The notes: generated from the sequence alone by a model not told the origin. Counted from the first letter of the stretch, positions 36,530-48,429 are shown. The stretch is 64,000 bases of DNA from Amycolatopsis nivea (GCF_004522235.1 NZ_SDLT01000005.1:1-64000); one strand, 5' to 3'. Translations and numbers: made by a program.

Positions 36530-37315
36530 TCACGCGGAAAAGTAGCCGAGCTGAGCGGAAAGCTCCCGGGCCGCTTCCGCCATCGGCGCGACGATCTGCC
36601 GGATCCGCTGTTTGGACAGCCGGTAGGACGGACCGGACGCGCTCATCGCCGCGACGACCTCGCCGCCGGGGCCGCGCACCGGCACCGCGACCGCGTGCAT
36701 GCCCAGTTCCAGCTCCTCGAACGAGGCCGCGTAGCCGTCCTCCGCGACGCGGTCCAGTTCGGCCGCCAGCTCGTCCCGGTCGACCGTGGTCCGCGGCGTG
36801 TACTGCTCTAATTCGTGCGCGAGCATCCGCTTGCGCTCGGCGTCGTCCATCGCGGCGAGCAGGACCTTGCCGCTGGACGTGGCGTGCAGCGGCGTGCGCT
36901 GCCCGGTCCAGTTCTGCGTGGTGATCGCCGCCGACCCGCGCGCCTGGCTGATGTTGATCGCGACGCCGTCGTCGGCGATCGCGATGTTGACCGTCTCGCC
37001 CAGTTCCTCGGCGAGCGACTGGCAGGTCTGCCTGCCGAGCTTCGCCAGGTCCATCCGGCCGGTCGCGGCGCCCGCCAGCCGGACGACGCCGAACCCGATC
37101 GCGTACTTGCCGCGTTCGCCCAGCTGCTCGACCAGCCCGTGCGCCTCCAGCACGCTCAGCAGCCGGGACGCGGTGGACTTGTGCACGCCCAGCTCGCCCG
37201 CGATCTCGGTGATGCCCGTTTCGCCGTTGCGAGCCAGCAGCTCCAGGACGGTGATCGCCCGGTCGACGGACTGCACCGCGCTTCCCGTTGCGTTTCCCGA
37301 GTCCTGGTTCCGCAT
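36530..37315 (-). CDS. IclR-family transcriptional regulator
   Basis: The 261-aa protein has the N-terminal winged helix (VQSVDRAITVLELLARNGETGITEIAGELGVHKSTASRLL) and the C-terminal effector domain with TPLHATSSGKVLLAAM and GMHAVAVPVRGPGGEVVAAMS. ATG 37315 gives the usual length; an upstream in-frame extension is not conserved in style. It lies immediately upstream of the two oxidases in the same direction and divergent from mtrA, so it is the likely regulator of N-methylglycine catabolism. Confidence 0.88.
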   Translation of the reverse strand: MRNQDSGNATGSAVQSVDRAITVLELLARNGETGITEIAGELGVHKSTASRLLSVLEAHGLVEQLGERGKYAIGFGVVRLAGAATGRMDLAKLGRQTCQSLAEELGETVNIAIADDGVAINISQARGSAAITTQNWTGQRTPLHATSSGKVLLAAMDDAERKRMLAHELEQYTPRTTVDRDELAAELDRVAEDGYAASFEELELGMHAVAVPVRGPGGEVVAAMSASGPSYRLSKQRIRQIVAPMAEAARELSAQLGYFSA

Positions 37316-37488
37316 AGCGCAACAGTAACCGCTCGGCTTCGATCTGTTCGGCTGAGCGGGCGAATCCGGCCGCGGCCGGGCGCCCGAGGCGTCCGGATGG
37401 CCCAACTGGGTCGGTGATCTTGATCTTTCCGGTGGTCAAACGCGCGGGTCGTGCGCACGGGTGCGGGAGGTAGTGCGAACATGTGGTC

Positions 37489-38166
37489 ATGAAGGCACGT
37501 GTCTTGGTGGTCGACGACGACCCGGCGCTGGCGGAGATGCTCACCATCGTCCTGCGCGGCGAAGGGTTCGACACCGCGGTGGTCGCGGACGGTTCGCGCG
37601 CGCTTCCCGCGCTGCGGGAGCTGAAACCGGACCTGGTCCTGCTCGACCTCATGCTGCCCGGCATGAACGGCATCGACGTGTGCAAAGCGATCCGCGCCGA
37701 GTCCGGCGTGCCGATCGTCATGCTCACCGCGAAGAGCGACACCGTGGACATCGTGCTCGGGCTCGAGTCCGGCGCCGACGACTACGTGGTCAAGCCGTTC
37801 AAGCCGAAGGAACTCGTCGCCCGCGTGCGCGCCCGGATGCGCCGCACCGAGGCCGAGCCCGCCGAATCGCTCACCATCGGCGATCTCGCGATCGACGTTC
37901 CCGGACACGAGGTCACCCGCGACGGCAAGGCGATCCCGCTGACGCCGCTCGAGTTCGATCTGCTCGTGGCGCTGGCCCGCAAGCCGCGCCAGGTGTTCAC
38001 CCGCGAGGTGCTGCTCGAACAGGTGTGGGGCTACCGGCACGCGGCCGACACCCGGCTGGTGAATGTGCACGTCCAGCGCCTTCGCTCGAAGGTGGAGAAG
38101 GATCCGGAGCACCCTGAGGTGGTGCTGACGGTGCGCGGGGTCGGGTACAAGGCCGGCCCGCCGTGA
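37489..38166 (+). CDS. mtrA: Response regulator MtrA
   Basis: The 225-aa OmpR-type regulator has the acidic pocket VVDDDP and phospho-acceptor Asp53 in LLDLMLPG. Lys is in VKPFKPKE, and a C-terminal winged helix ends VVLTVRGVGYKAGPP, the signature end of MtrA. MtrA controls cell division, peptidoglycan remodelling and antibiotic-related genes in actinobacteria. ATG 37489 is chosen; GTG two codons earlier is in frame. mtrB follows after 7 bp. It is divergent from iclR. Confidence 0.95.
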   Translation: MKARVLVVDDDPALAEMLTIVLRGEGFDTAVVADGSRALPALRELKPDLVLLDLMLPGMNGIDVCKAIRAESGVPIVMLTAKSDTVDIVLGLESGADDYVVKPFKPKELVARVRARMRRTEAEPAESLTIGDLAIDVPGHEVTRDGKAIPLTPLEFDLLVALARKPRQVFTREVLLEQVWGYRHAADTRLVNVHVQRLRSKVEKDPEHPEVVLTVRGVGYKAGPP

Positions 38167-38173
38167 TTGTGCG

Positions 38174-39904
38174 ATGACCGGTTTCGCGGGGCGGCTTCGC
38201 GCCGCCGCCCGCGCCACGGCTCGGCTTTCGGCCCGGGTCGTGGTTTTCGCACGCCGCCGCGCGGTGGCGTTCAACGAGCTGTGGAAGCACTCGCTGCAGT
38301 TCCGCGTCACGATCTCGACGCTCGCGCTGTCCTCGGCCGTGGTGTTCGTGCTGGGCATGGTCCTGCAGAACCAGATCACCGAACGGCTGCTGGACACCAA
38401 ACGCCGCGCCGCGATCGAGCAGACCCAGGCGCTGGCCGACACCGCCACGCGCGAACTGGTCGGGATCGGCGGCGAGTCCCCGGAGGCGCTGCACACGCGC
38501 CTGCAGAACGCGCTCAAGAAGATCTCGACCACGTCCTCGTCGCGCGCGGGTTCCACCGCGGGCACCTTCGAGCCGGTGCTGGCCAGCGTCGGCCGCGGCC
38601 AGTCGGACGCCGACCCGGTGTACGTCGGGCCGTTCCCCGCGGTGCCGGAGCGGCTGCGCCAGTTCGTCGAGGCCGACCATCTCGCCCGGCTTGAGCACAC
38701 TGTCGACGAGAACGGCGTCCGGACCACTTACCTGATCGTCGGCACTCCGCTGTCGACCGCGGCCAGTCCGCTGCAGCTGTACTTGCTGTTCCCGCTGACC
38801 AGCGAGCAGACCACTGTGTCGACAGTGCAGAACACGTTGTTCGTCGCCGGGATCGTGCTGCTGCTGTTGCTCGCCGGCATCACGAACCTGGTGGTCCGGC
38901 AGGTGGTGCGGCCGGTCCGGCAAGCCGTCGCGGCGGCCGAGCAGTTCGCCGGCGGAGACCTCGACCAGCGGCTCGCCGTCGTGGGCGAGGACGACCTCGC
39001 CAAACTCGCGGTGTCCTACAACAGCATGGCGGCCAGCATCCAGAACCAGATCCGCCAGCTCGAGGAATTCGGCGGTCTGCAGCGCCGGTTCACCTCCGAC
39101 GTGTCGCACGAGCTGCGCACCCCGCTGACCACCGTGCGGATGGCCGCCGACGTGCTGCACGCCTCCCGCGAGCAGTTCCCGCCCGGCCTCGCCCGCTCGA
39201 CCGAACTGCTGGTCGACGAGCTCGACCGGTTCGAGGCGCTGCTGGGCGACCTGCTGGAGATCAGCAGGCTCGACGCGGGCGTCGAGGAGCTGTCGGCGGA
39301 GTACATCGACGTGCGGCCGATCGCGACGCGCGCGGTCGAGCAGGTGCGGGTGCTCGCCGGGACCGCGGGCAGCGCGGTCGAACTGGTGTTGCCGGACGAG
39401 GACACCTCCGCCGAGGTGGACGCGCGGCGCATCGAACGGATCCTGCGCAATCTGCTCGCCAACGCCGTCGACCACAGCGAGGGCAAACCCGTGGTGCTGA
39501 CGGTCGCGGTGAACGAGTCCGCGGTCGCGATCACCGTCCGGGACTACGGCGTCGGCCTGCGGGCGGGGGAGGCCGACCTGGTGTTCAACCGGTTCTGGCG
39601 CGCCGACCCGTCGCGCAACCGGCGCACCGGCGGCACCGGGCTCGGCCTCGCGATCAGCCAGGAGGACGCGCGGCTGCACGGCGGCGTCCTCGACGCGTGG
39701 GGCGAGCCGGGACACGGCGCGTGCTTCCGGCTCGTGGTGCCGCGCCGGCAAGGCGTGCCGATCGCGGACAGCCCGCTGGTGCTGCCGCCGCCGGACGCCG
39801 TTTCGGAGATCACGCTGTCGCCGTCGTCGGTCGCCGAACTGCATCCCGCGCCGGAGGCGATCCTCGCCGATCCGGCGCCGGACCGGGAGGAGGTCGGTCA
39901 GTGA
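38174..39904 (+). CDS. mtrB: Sensor histidine kinase MtrB
   Basis: The 576-aa kinase has two membrane helices (about 47-64 and 220-240) around an extracytoplasmic sensor domain. A HAMP domain follows (RPVRQAVAAAEQFAGGDLDQRL). The H-box DVSHELRTPLTTV has His312, and the ATPase has NAVDHSEG (N-box), VRDYGVGLRAGE and GGTGLGLAIS. It phosphorylates MtrA. The last nucleotides overlap the GTG of lpqB (GTGA). Confidence 0.95.
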   Translation: MTGFAGRLRAAARATARLSARVVVFARRRAVAFNELWKHSLQFRVTISTLALSSAVVFVLGMVLQNQITERLLDTKRRAAIEQTQALADTATRELVGIGGESPEALHTRLQNALKKISTTSSSRAGSTAGTFEPVLASVGRGQSDADPVYVGPFPAVPERLRQFVEADHLARLEHTVDENGVRTTYLIVGTPLSTAASPLQLYLLFPLTSEQTTVSTVQNTLFVAGIVLLLLLAGITNLVVRQVVRPVRQAVAAAEQFAGGDLDQRLAVVGEDDLAKLAVSYNSMAASIQNQIRQLEEFGGLQRRFTSDVSHELRTPLTTVRMAADVLHASREQFPPGLARSTELLVDELDRFEALLGDLLEISRLDAGVEELSAEYIDVRPIATRAVEQVRVLAGTAGSAVELVLPDEDTSAEVDARRIERILRNLLANAVDHSEGKPVVLTVAVNESAVAITVRDYGVGLRAGEADLVFNRFWRADPSRNRRTGGTGLGLAISQEDARLHGGVLDAWGEPGHGACFRLVVPRRQGVPIADSPLVLPPPDAVSEITLSPSSVAELHPAPEAILADPAPDREEVGQ

Positions 39905-41658
39905 GGCGAGTGCTCGTCCTTCTCGCCTGCGCACTGGTGCTCGTGAGCTGCGCGAACGTTCCGCAGGAATCGCTGCCGGTCGTGGTGTCGGTCGAAAAGG
40001 CGCCCCAGCAGGCCAACAACGCGCCGGAACCGCCGGCCAACGCCGAACCGCTCGACATCGTGCGGCTGTTCATCAAGGCCAACGCCGATCCGCGGTCGGG
40101 CAACGCGGCCTCGCGGGCGTTCCTCGACGACAAACAGCGCGGCGCGTGGCGGCCGAACCGCTCGTTCACGATCATCGACAAGACCTTCAGCACGGTCTAC
40201 GACCCGACGGCCAGCACCGGCGCCACCACGACGCCCACTCCGTCGTCGACCGCGCCGGACCCGAACGTTCGCACGGTCACCGTGCGCGGTTCGGTGCTCG
40301 GCACGCTGAGCGCGGATTCCGCGTTCATCCCCGGCAGCGGTCCCGCCGAACAGACTTTCCAGGTGCGCAAGCAGGCCGACGGGCAATGGCGGATCTCCAG
40401 CCCGCCCCCGCCGGTGCTGCTGGTGACCGACGACGAGTTCGACGGCAACTACAACCCGGTCGTGGTGAGCTTCTACTCGCCCGACTCCGGATCCTTCGCG
40501 CCGGACCTGCGCTACGTTCCGGCGAAACCGCAGTCGGGCATGCCGGGCCGGGTGATGGACCTGATCCTCCAGGGCCCGTCCGCCGGGCTCACCGGTGCGG
40601 TGAAAAACCTGTTCGGCGACGGGGTGTCGCTCGAAAACAACGTGAAGAACAACGACGACGGCTCGCTGACCGTGCAGCTGAGCGGGCTCACCGGCGTCGG
40701 CGCGGACACGCGGTCGCTGATCGCCGCGCAGATCGTGCTGTCCATGCAGACGGTCACGTCCACGCGGATCCGGCTGCTCGCCGACGGCGCGCCGCTCGTG
40801 GCCGGTCACGAATACTGGCGCAGCACCGATTTGCCCTCGTACAACGCTTCCTCGTCGCCGAACGGGCTGATGACGGTCGGCGGCCGGGTCCGCTCGCTCA
40901 GCGACGGTGCGCCGATCCCGGGCGCGGTGGGCAACGGCGCGTACCCGGTGGTGAGCGCGGCCGAGTCGATCGACGGCAAACGCCTCGCGGTGGTCGAGCA
41001 GGACGGCGACCGCGTGCGGCTGCGCATCGGCGACCTCGGCCGCGACCTGCCGACGGTCGACCTCGGCGGCGGTTCGCTGAGCCGCCCGACCTGGCGTCCG
41101 GCTCAGGCCGGGGCCGGGCCGTCGAACGAGGTGTGGACGGTCGTCGACCATTCGATCATCGCGCGGATGGTCCTCGACCCGAACGGCCACTGGCTGCGCC
41201 AGAGCGTCAACGCGAACGACCTGCTGGCGCTGGGGTCAATCGGCGTCCTGCGGCTTTCCCGGGACGGCGCCCGCGTGGCCGCGACGGTGAACGGCCAGCT
41301 GGTCGTGGCGTCGGTGGTGCGCAGCGGCGACACGGTCACCTTGCGCGAGCCGCGGGTGCTGCAGCCCGGCGTGCTCACCGACGTGCTGGACGTGGACTGG
41401 GGCTCGACGCCGGACACCCTGGTGGCCGCGACGTCCTCGCCCTCGCAGCCGGTCCAGCGGCTGTCGATCGACGGACGGCGGATGGACGCTTACAACAGTT
41501 CCAACCTGACCGCGCCGGTGCGGGCGGTCGCGTCCGCCCCGAGCCAGCCGATCGTGGTCGCGGACGCCGGGGGTCTGTGGACGGCGACCGAGTTGGGCGA
41601 GGTGTGGCGGCCGCAGGCGCACTCGATGCAGAACGCGGATCCGTTCTATCCGGGGTGA
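39901..41658 (+). CDS. lpqB: Lipoprotein LpqB, MtrAB accessory factor
   Basis: The 585-aa lipoprotein has a short signal with lipobox LVSC (Cys17). A GerMN-type domain spans about 45-330 (LDIVRLFIKANADPRSGN; PGRVMDLILQGPSAGLTGAV). A C-terminal beta-propeller-like domain follows (GKRLAVVEQDGDRVRLRIGDL, GVLRLSRDGARVAATVNGQL). LpqB interacts with MtrB outside the membrane and tunes MtrA phosphorylation in mycobacteria. The GTGA overlap with mtrB shows translational coupling. Confidence 0.93.
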   Translation: MRRVLVLLACALVLVSCANVPQESLPVVVSVEKAPQQANNAPEPPANAEPLDIVRLFIKANADPRSGNAASRAFLDDKQRGAWRPNRSFTIIDKTFSTVYDPTASTGATTTPTPSSTAPDPNVRTVTVRGSVLGTLSADSAFIPGSGPAEQTFQVRKQADGQWRISSPPPPVLLVTDDEFDGNYNPVVVSFYSPDSGSFAPDLRYVPAKPQSGMPGRVMDLILQGPSAGLTGAVKNLFGDGVSLENNVKNNDDGSLTVQLSGLTGVGADTRSLIAAQIVLSMQTVTSTRIRLLADGAPLVAGHEYWRSTDLPSYNASSSPNGLMTVGGRVRSLSDGAPIPGAVGNGAYPVVSAAESIDGKRLAVVEQDGDRVRLRIGDLGRDLPTVDLGGGSLSRPTWRPAQAGAGPSNEVWTVVDHSIIARMVLDPNGHWLRQSVNANDLLALGSIGVLRLSRDGARVAATVNGQLVVASVVRSGDTVTLREPRVLQPGVLTDVLDVDWGSTPDTLVAATSSPSQPVQRLSIDGRRMDAYNSSNLTAPVRAVASAPSQPIVVADAGGLWTATELGEVWRPQAHSMQNADPFYPG

Positions 41659-41720
41659 TTTCCGGGCTCCGGTGCTCGCGCGGCCGAAAACTGTCGGTGG
41701 TCGGGTGCACACTCGGAGTC

Positions 41721-42365
41721 ATGTTGCTGAGACTGCTCTTGAACCTGCTCCTGCCGACCTACTGCGCAGGCTGTGAAACCCGCGGCGCGCCCGTGTGCGC
41801 CGGATGCTCCACGACGTGGGGGTCCCCCACTGCGGTATTCCGCGCGCCTTTGGCAGCGTTGGTCCCCGCCTACGCCTTGGCTCGCTACACGGGTGCCGCC
41901 AAGCGGATCTTGATCGCCTGCAAGGAACGCCGCCGTCGGGACGTGGCCCCGTTTTTGGGCCGGGTACTGGCGGCCGGGCTGACGGCGTTGCCTTCCGGCG
42001 GTCCTCGCGCCAGTCCTTGGTGCCTGGTTCCAGCGCCGAGCCGCCGGATCGCTTCGCGGGTGCGCGGCGGTCCGCACGTCCAGCGAATCGCCTCGGAAGC
42101 CGCTCGGCTGACGGGAGCGTATGTCGCGCCTGCCCTGGTGCTGAAGGGCGGCCGGGACGCGGTCGGGCTGAGCCGGGCGGAACGGACGGCCAATCTGGAG
42201 GGACGGCTGCGATTCGCCGAGGCAGGGCGTCCGCCGCCGGGCACGCGGGTCGTGGTGGTGGACGACGTGATCACCACAGGCGCCACGTCCGCCGCATGCG
42301 TCACGGCGTTGAAAAACGCGGGCGTGCCGGTGGTGGCGGTGCTGGCCCTGCTGGCGACAGTCTGA
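41721..42365 (+). CDS. comF: ComF-family phosphoribosyltransferase
   Basis: The 214-aa protein has an N-terminal four-cysteine zinc site (Cys15, 18, 26, 29). A type I PRTase fold follows with the PRPP loop VVVVDDVITTGAT near the C-terminus. YTGAAKRILIACKERRRRD and CLVPAPSRRIASRVRGGPHVQRIA are ComF landmarks. In naturally competent bacteria ComF aids DNA uptake; in actinobacteria its role is unclear. It occupies the conserved position between lpqB and hpf. Confidence 0.88.
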   Translation: MLLRLLLNLLLPTYCAGCETRGAPVCAGCSTTWGSPTAVFRAPLAALVPAYALARYTGAAKRILIACKERRRRDVAPFLGRVLAAGLTALPSGGPRASPWCLVPAPSRRIASRVRGGPHVQRIASEAARLTGAYVAPALVLKGGRDAVGLSRAERTANLEGRLRFAEAGRPPPGTRVVVVDDVITTGATSAACVTALKNAGVPVVAVLALLATV

Positions 42366-42424
42366 AGGGAGCCTGTCCCACGTTGAAAGGCGGCCTGTCC
42401 CACTTCCGAAACCTGAACGTGCCC

Positions 42425-42690
42425 TGGCCGTGGGCGAATCCGGCACCCGGATGCGCCTTGGCCTTGCGCGAATCGGGAACCTGAGCGCGCTCTGGCCGTG
42501 CGTGTATCGGGAACCCGGGCGTGCTCTGGCCGTGCGCGATTCCGGAACCCGAACGTGCCTTGGCCGTGCGCGAATCGGGGGCTCGAGCGTGCTCTGGCCG
42601 TGCGCGAATCTGGAACCCGGAGGCGTCCTGGCCGTGCACGAATCGGGAACCCGAGCACGCCCTGGCCGCCCGCGAATCCGCCGCGCGCCC
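42425..42690. repeat. 34-bp tandem repeat array (7.5 units)
   Basis: Seven full units start at 42425, 42459, 42493, 42527, 42561, 42595 and 42629, and a partial eighth follows. The unit begins TGGCCGTGCGCGAATCGGGA and ends ACCCGAGCGTGCTC with point differences. Most units contain the small palindrome TCGGGAACCCGA. The unit length is not a multiple of three and there are no unique spacers, so it is neither coding nor CRISPR. It lies 60 bp after comF. Just before it, GCCTGTCCCAC occurs twice (42371-42405). Confidence 0.85.
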
Positions 42691-43386
42691 CAGTTCGGCG
42701 AGCTCGGAAACCGAAATCCGGTTACGCGGAAACCGATCCTCCACTCCGTGTCCGGCCAAAACGGAACGATTCCAAAAACCGTCCGCCCGAAAACGTCCGT
42801 CCGCTTTCTCGCCGGGGAGGCAACTCGCGTTCGCATGCCCACTACCGCCAGGTGTCACCTACACGAGTGATGTCAAGAGGGAACCTCCTGTCCTCGTCGC
42901 CCGTTGTCGGGGCATGAGGGTCGAGGCCGGAATCACCCCCGCGACGGGGCAGTCCACCGAGGTGGCGGCTGTGCTGCAGGGGCCGGTCACCCTCGGCGTC
43001 CGAGGTGCCGCTCTGTTGAGCCGTCCGCGTGAAACTTGGGCACGCGCGCTCGGCCTTCCGAGCGGCGGTTCCGGGCTGCGCACGCATGATTCACTGCGCC
43101 CCGTGACGAGTTCCCGGATCGTGACATCCCCCGGCTCGGGGGCTGTTGCGGACGGCGTGATGAAGCTAACGTGCTCCGCTATCAGCAATACCCGCAGGCA
43201 GGGAGGTGTGCAGCCCATGTCCCTGGCGCCGGCGGCCCGCTGAGTCCGCGTTCGCGCTACCGCCACGAGACGTCGTGATCCGGTCGCGAATTCTTTATCA
43301 GCCCGCCGAACCCGTGCAGTAGCCGTTCAGTACCGGTGCCGTGAGAACACAACAGCTCGCAGTTTCCTCAGCGAGGGAGGTCGTGT
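42691..43386. other. Leader region of hpf
   Basis: No convincing gene lies in these 696 bp; open frames on both strands are Arg/Ser-rich. It must contain the hpf promoter. A short reading frame with a strong ribosome-binding site lies at 43217-43243. I see no recognisable riboswitch. Confidence 0.45.
43217..43243 (+). CDS. Possible 8-codon leader peptide upstream of hpf
   Basis: ATG at 43217 is preceded by GGGAGG at a workable distance and encodes MSLAPAAR followed by TGA. It ends 143 bp before hpf. The strong ribosome-binding site on so short a frame suggests a regulatory leader, but conservation has not been tested. Confidence 0.35.
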   Translation: MSLAPAAR

Positions 43387-44070
43387 ATGGACATCGTCGT
43401 TAAGGGCCGCAACGTGGAGGTGCCCGAGCATTACCGGGCGCTTGTCAGCGAAAAGCTGGCCCGCCTTGAGCGCTACGACAAGAAGGTCATCCGCTACGAC
43501 GTGGAGCTCTTCCACGAGCCCAACCGCAGGCAGGCCAAGAGCTGCCAGCGCGTCGAGATCACCGGGAAGGGCCGCGGTCCGGCTGTTCGCGCGGAAGCGA
43601 GCGCAGCCGACTTCTACGCAGCGCTCGACTCCGCCGTCACCAAGCTGGAAAACCGGCTCCGGCGGACACACGACCGCAGGCGCGTGCATTACGGACGCAG
43701 CCGTCCGGAGTCGGTCGCCGAGGCGACCTCGATGGTCGGCGGATCCGATGCCGTCGCCGGGCCCGCCATGGGCACGGCCGTCCTGGACGCACCCGACGCG
43801 ACCGAACCCATGGTGAACGGTTTCGCGGCGACGAGTGCGGGCGACATTCCCCGGCAGGGGCGCTGGGAAGACGAGGACCTGGGCCATCAGCCCGGCCGCG
43901 TCGTCCGCGAGAAGCAACACGACGCGGATCCCATGACGGTGGACCAGGCTCTCTACGAGATGGAGCTGGTCGGCCACGACTTCTACCTGTTCAACGACTC
44001 CGAGGCCGGCCGGCCGAGTGTCGTCTACCGGCGAAAGGGCTTCGACTACGGCGTGATCCGGCTGGGCTGA
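43387..44070 (+). CDS. hpf: Ribosome hibernation-promoting factor, long form
   Basis: The 227-aa protein has the N-terminal S30AE/YfiA domain (MDIVVKGRNVEVPEHYRALVS, about residues 1-105). A low-complexity linker spans about 115-165, and a C-terminal dimerisation domain reads VVREKQHDADPMTVDQALYEMELVGHDFYLF. The long form pairs 70S ribosomes into 100S dimers in stationary phase or stress. ATG follows GGGAGG. It is immediately upstream of secA, as in mycobacteria. Confidence 0.93.
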   Translation: MDIVVKGRNVEVPEHYRALVSEKLARLERYDKKVIRYDVELFHEPNRRQAKSCQRVEITGKGRGPAVRAEASAADFYAALDSAVTKLENRLRRTHDRRRVHYGRSRPESVAEATSMVGGSDAVAGPAMGTAVLDAPDATEPMVNGFAATSAGDIPRQGRWEDEDLGHQPGRVVREKQHDADPMTVDQALYEMELVGHDFYLFNDSEAGRPSVVYRRKGFDYGVIRLG

Positions 44071-44096
44071 TCCAGCCAGGGACAAACCGCACCGGC

Positions 44097-44122
44097 GGCC
44101 CGCACGCGAACGCGTGCGGGCC
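44097..44122 (+). terminator. Hairpin after hpf
   Basis: A perfect 12-bp stem (44097-44108 with 44111-44122) with a two-base AA centre lies 27 nt after the hpf stop. No U-run follows, so termination may be partial before secA. Confidence 0.65.
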
Positions 44123-44333
44123 GTCCGCGTGCCCGGAGCACGACCCGCGGCACGACCTTCGTCGGGACCTGTGCAAACCTTCCGTGACCTTCTGCGACGA
44201 CGTGCGTGCGCGGACCAGGCCGCGTTCCCTACGATGGGGGAGACGGCGGCGGCGCACACGGGCGCCAGCCGTGGCGATTTACTGCCCGGGAACGGCCTGG
44301 GCGCGATCATGATCAGCTAGTGAGGTCGACCGG

Positions 44334-47252
<2,919 letters not shown>

Positions 47253-47291
47253 CGCGTGCCTAACTCCGTCCACTGTGGACGGTATCGACTG

Positions 47292-47331
47292 AGAACGGCA
47301 GCACGAGAACGCTCGTGCTGCCGTTCTTTTT
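47292..47331 (+). terminator. Intrinsic terminator after secA
   Basis: A perfect 16-bp stem (47292-47307 with 47312-47327) closes the loop AACG and ends in a run of five T. It may also stop transcription of the convergent minus-strand gene. Confidence 0.92.
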
Positions 47332-47396
47332 GTCTCCACAGTGGACTTGCTGCAGGATCCCTGTCCTAATCTTCAGGACACGTGTCCCACTGGGAA

Positions 47397-47876
47397 TCAG
47401 GCCACTGAGGACCGACCAGCCTGCGCGATCTCGGCGCGCGGTGCGAGCACGTGAAACCGCGTGCACACCCACCCCGTCCGCGTGCGCTCGAACCGGGCCG
47501 CCAACGCCAGCACCCGGGGTCCGGAGTGGATGATCGTGCTGGTCTCCAACGCGGTCTCGGCCGGACGGCAGACGCGCAACTCCCCGGCGACGTGATGGCG
47601 GATGCCCGGCATCAGCCCTTGACTGCTGAGCCGGGAAAACAACGCCTCGTCCACGAGCGGACGGATCTGCCCGGCCGCCCGCCGCCCGGCGAGGACTTCG
47701 AGGATGGCGTTGAGCCGCTGGCTCAGCCTCTGCCCGGTAGGCGGATCGGCAAGCCGCACCAGCCGATGCCCAGCAGGCGGCAGTTCGTGCGGCGACGGCC
47801 ACCGACCGCGCCGATGCCTGCGCCGCCCCTTGACCTCCGGGACCGCAGCCAGCGGCCGGAGGCTGTGGTTCGTCAT
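47397..47876 (-). CDS. Rv3235-like hypothetical protein
   Basis: The 159-aa protein has an Arg/Pro-rich N-terminus (VKGRRRHRRGRWPSPHELPPAGHR) followed by a helix (RLSQRLNAILEVLAGRRAAGQI). A C-terminal beta-rich domain (LRVCRPAETALETSTIIHSGPRVLALAARFER) follows. ATG 47876 is preceded by GGAGG. It lies between secA and the WS/DGAT gene, where Rv3235 lies in mycobacteria. Function unknown. Confidence 0.75.
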   Translation of the reverse strand: MTNHSLRPLAAVPEVKGRRRHRRGRWPSPHELPPAGHRLVRLADPPTGQRLSQRLNAILEVLAGRRAAGQIRPLVDEALFSRLSSQGLMPGIRHHVAGELRVCRPAETALETSTIIHSGPRVLALAARFERTRTGWVCTRFHVLAPRAEIAQAGRSSVA

Positions 47877-48045
47877 TGAGTTCCCTCCCCGAAACATGGA
47901 CGTCCACCCGCGGATTAGTGCGTCCGGGGGCCGGGGGATGGGACGTTGAGTGCCTGATCCGGCGAAAAGGGCAGATTGGCGCAGACGGGATGAGCTTGAT
48001 GCGCTAAAGGGCCGGACCGCCCGAACAAACAGTTAGGCTGGCGAA

Positions 48046-48429
48046 GTGCTGAAAGGCTTGCTCGTCGACTACGCCGGAGTCCTAACCGACCCGGACGCCG
48101 CGCTGCTCTACGAATACCTCCGCGACGCCCGCGAGAACGGAACCCGCACCGCGCTCGTCTCGAACGCACCCGGAGCCGATCCTGGGGTGAAAACTGAGCT
48201 GGCGCAATACTTTGACGCCCTCGTCTTCTCCGGCGAGGTCGGCGTCGCCAAGCCGAACCGCGAGATTTATCTTGTCGCGGCTGAGCGGATCGGGCTGGCC
48301 GCGCCGCGGTGTGTGTTCGTGGACGACGCCGAGCGGAACGTGCGTGGGGCGGTCGCCGCGGGCATGGTTGGCGTGCACCATCGCAGCATCGCCGAGACTC
48401 TCGACGAGCTGGCCGCGTTGTTCAGTTGA
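48046..48429 (+). CDS. Short HAD-family hydrolase
   Basis: The 127-aa protein has the HAD motif I-like VDYAGVLT, motif II LVSNAPG, motif III Lys in GVAKPNREIY and motif IV FVDDAERNVRGAVAAGM. Motif I reads DYAGV with a single Asp before the usual DxD second Asp position (Ala-Gly), and there is no cap domain. It is about half the usual length, so it may be a minimal phosphatase or a degenerate one. GTG start. It overlaps the convergent methyltransferase gene by 8 nt. Confidence 0.78.
   Translation: MLKGLLVDYAGVLTDPDAALLYEYLRDARENGTRTALVSNAPGADPGVKTELAQYFDALVFSGEVGVAKPNREIYLVAAERIGLAAPRCVFVDDAERNVRGAVAAGMVGVHHRSIAETLDELAALFS

Noticed and set aside
42425..42690. A CRISPR array.
   Set aside because: The 34-bp units follow one another without spacers and differ from each other by point changes; no cas genes are present.
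42521..43243. A 240-codon open frame, and a 135-codon frame on the other strand, between comF and hpf.
   Set aside because: The first begins inside the non-triplet tandem repeat and both have noise-like composition; no homologue-like motif was seen.
47266..47282. CCGTCCACTGTGGACGG just after secA as a regulatory palindrome.
   Set aside because: It lies between a stop codon and a clear terminator, and similar CCACTGTGG strings occur inside genes (for example near 63650).
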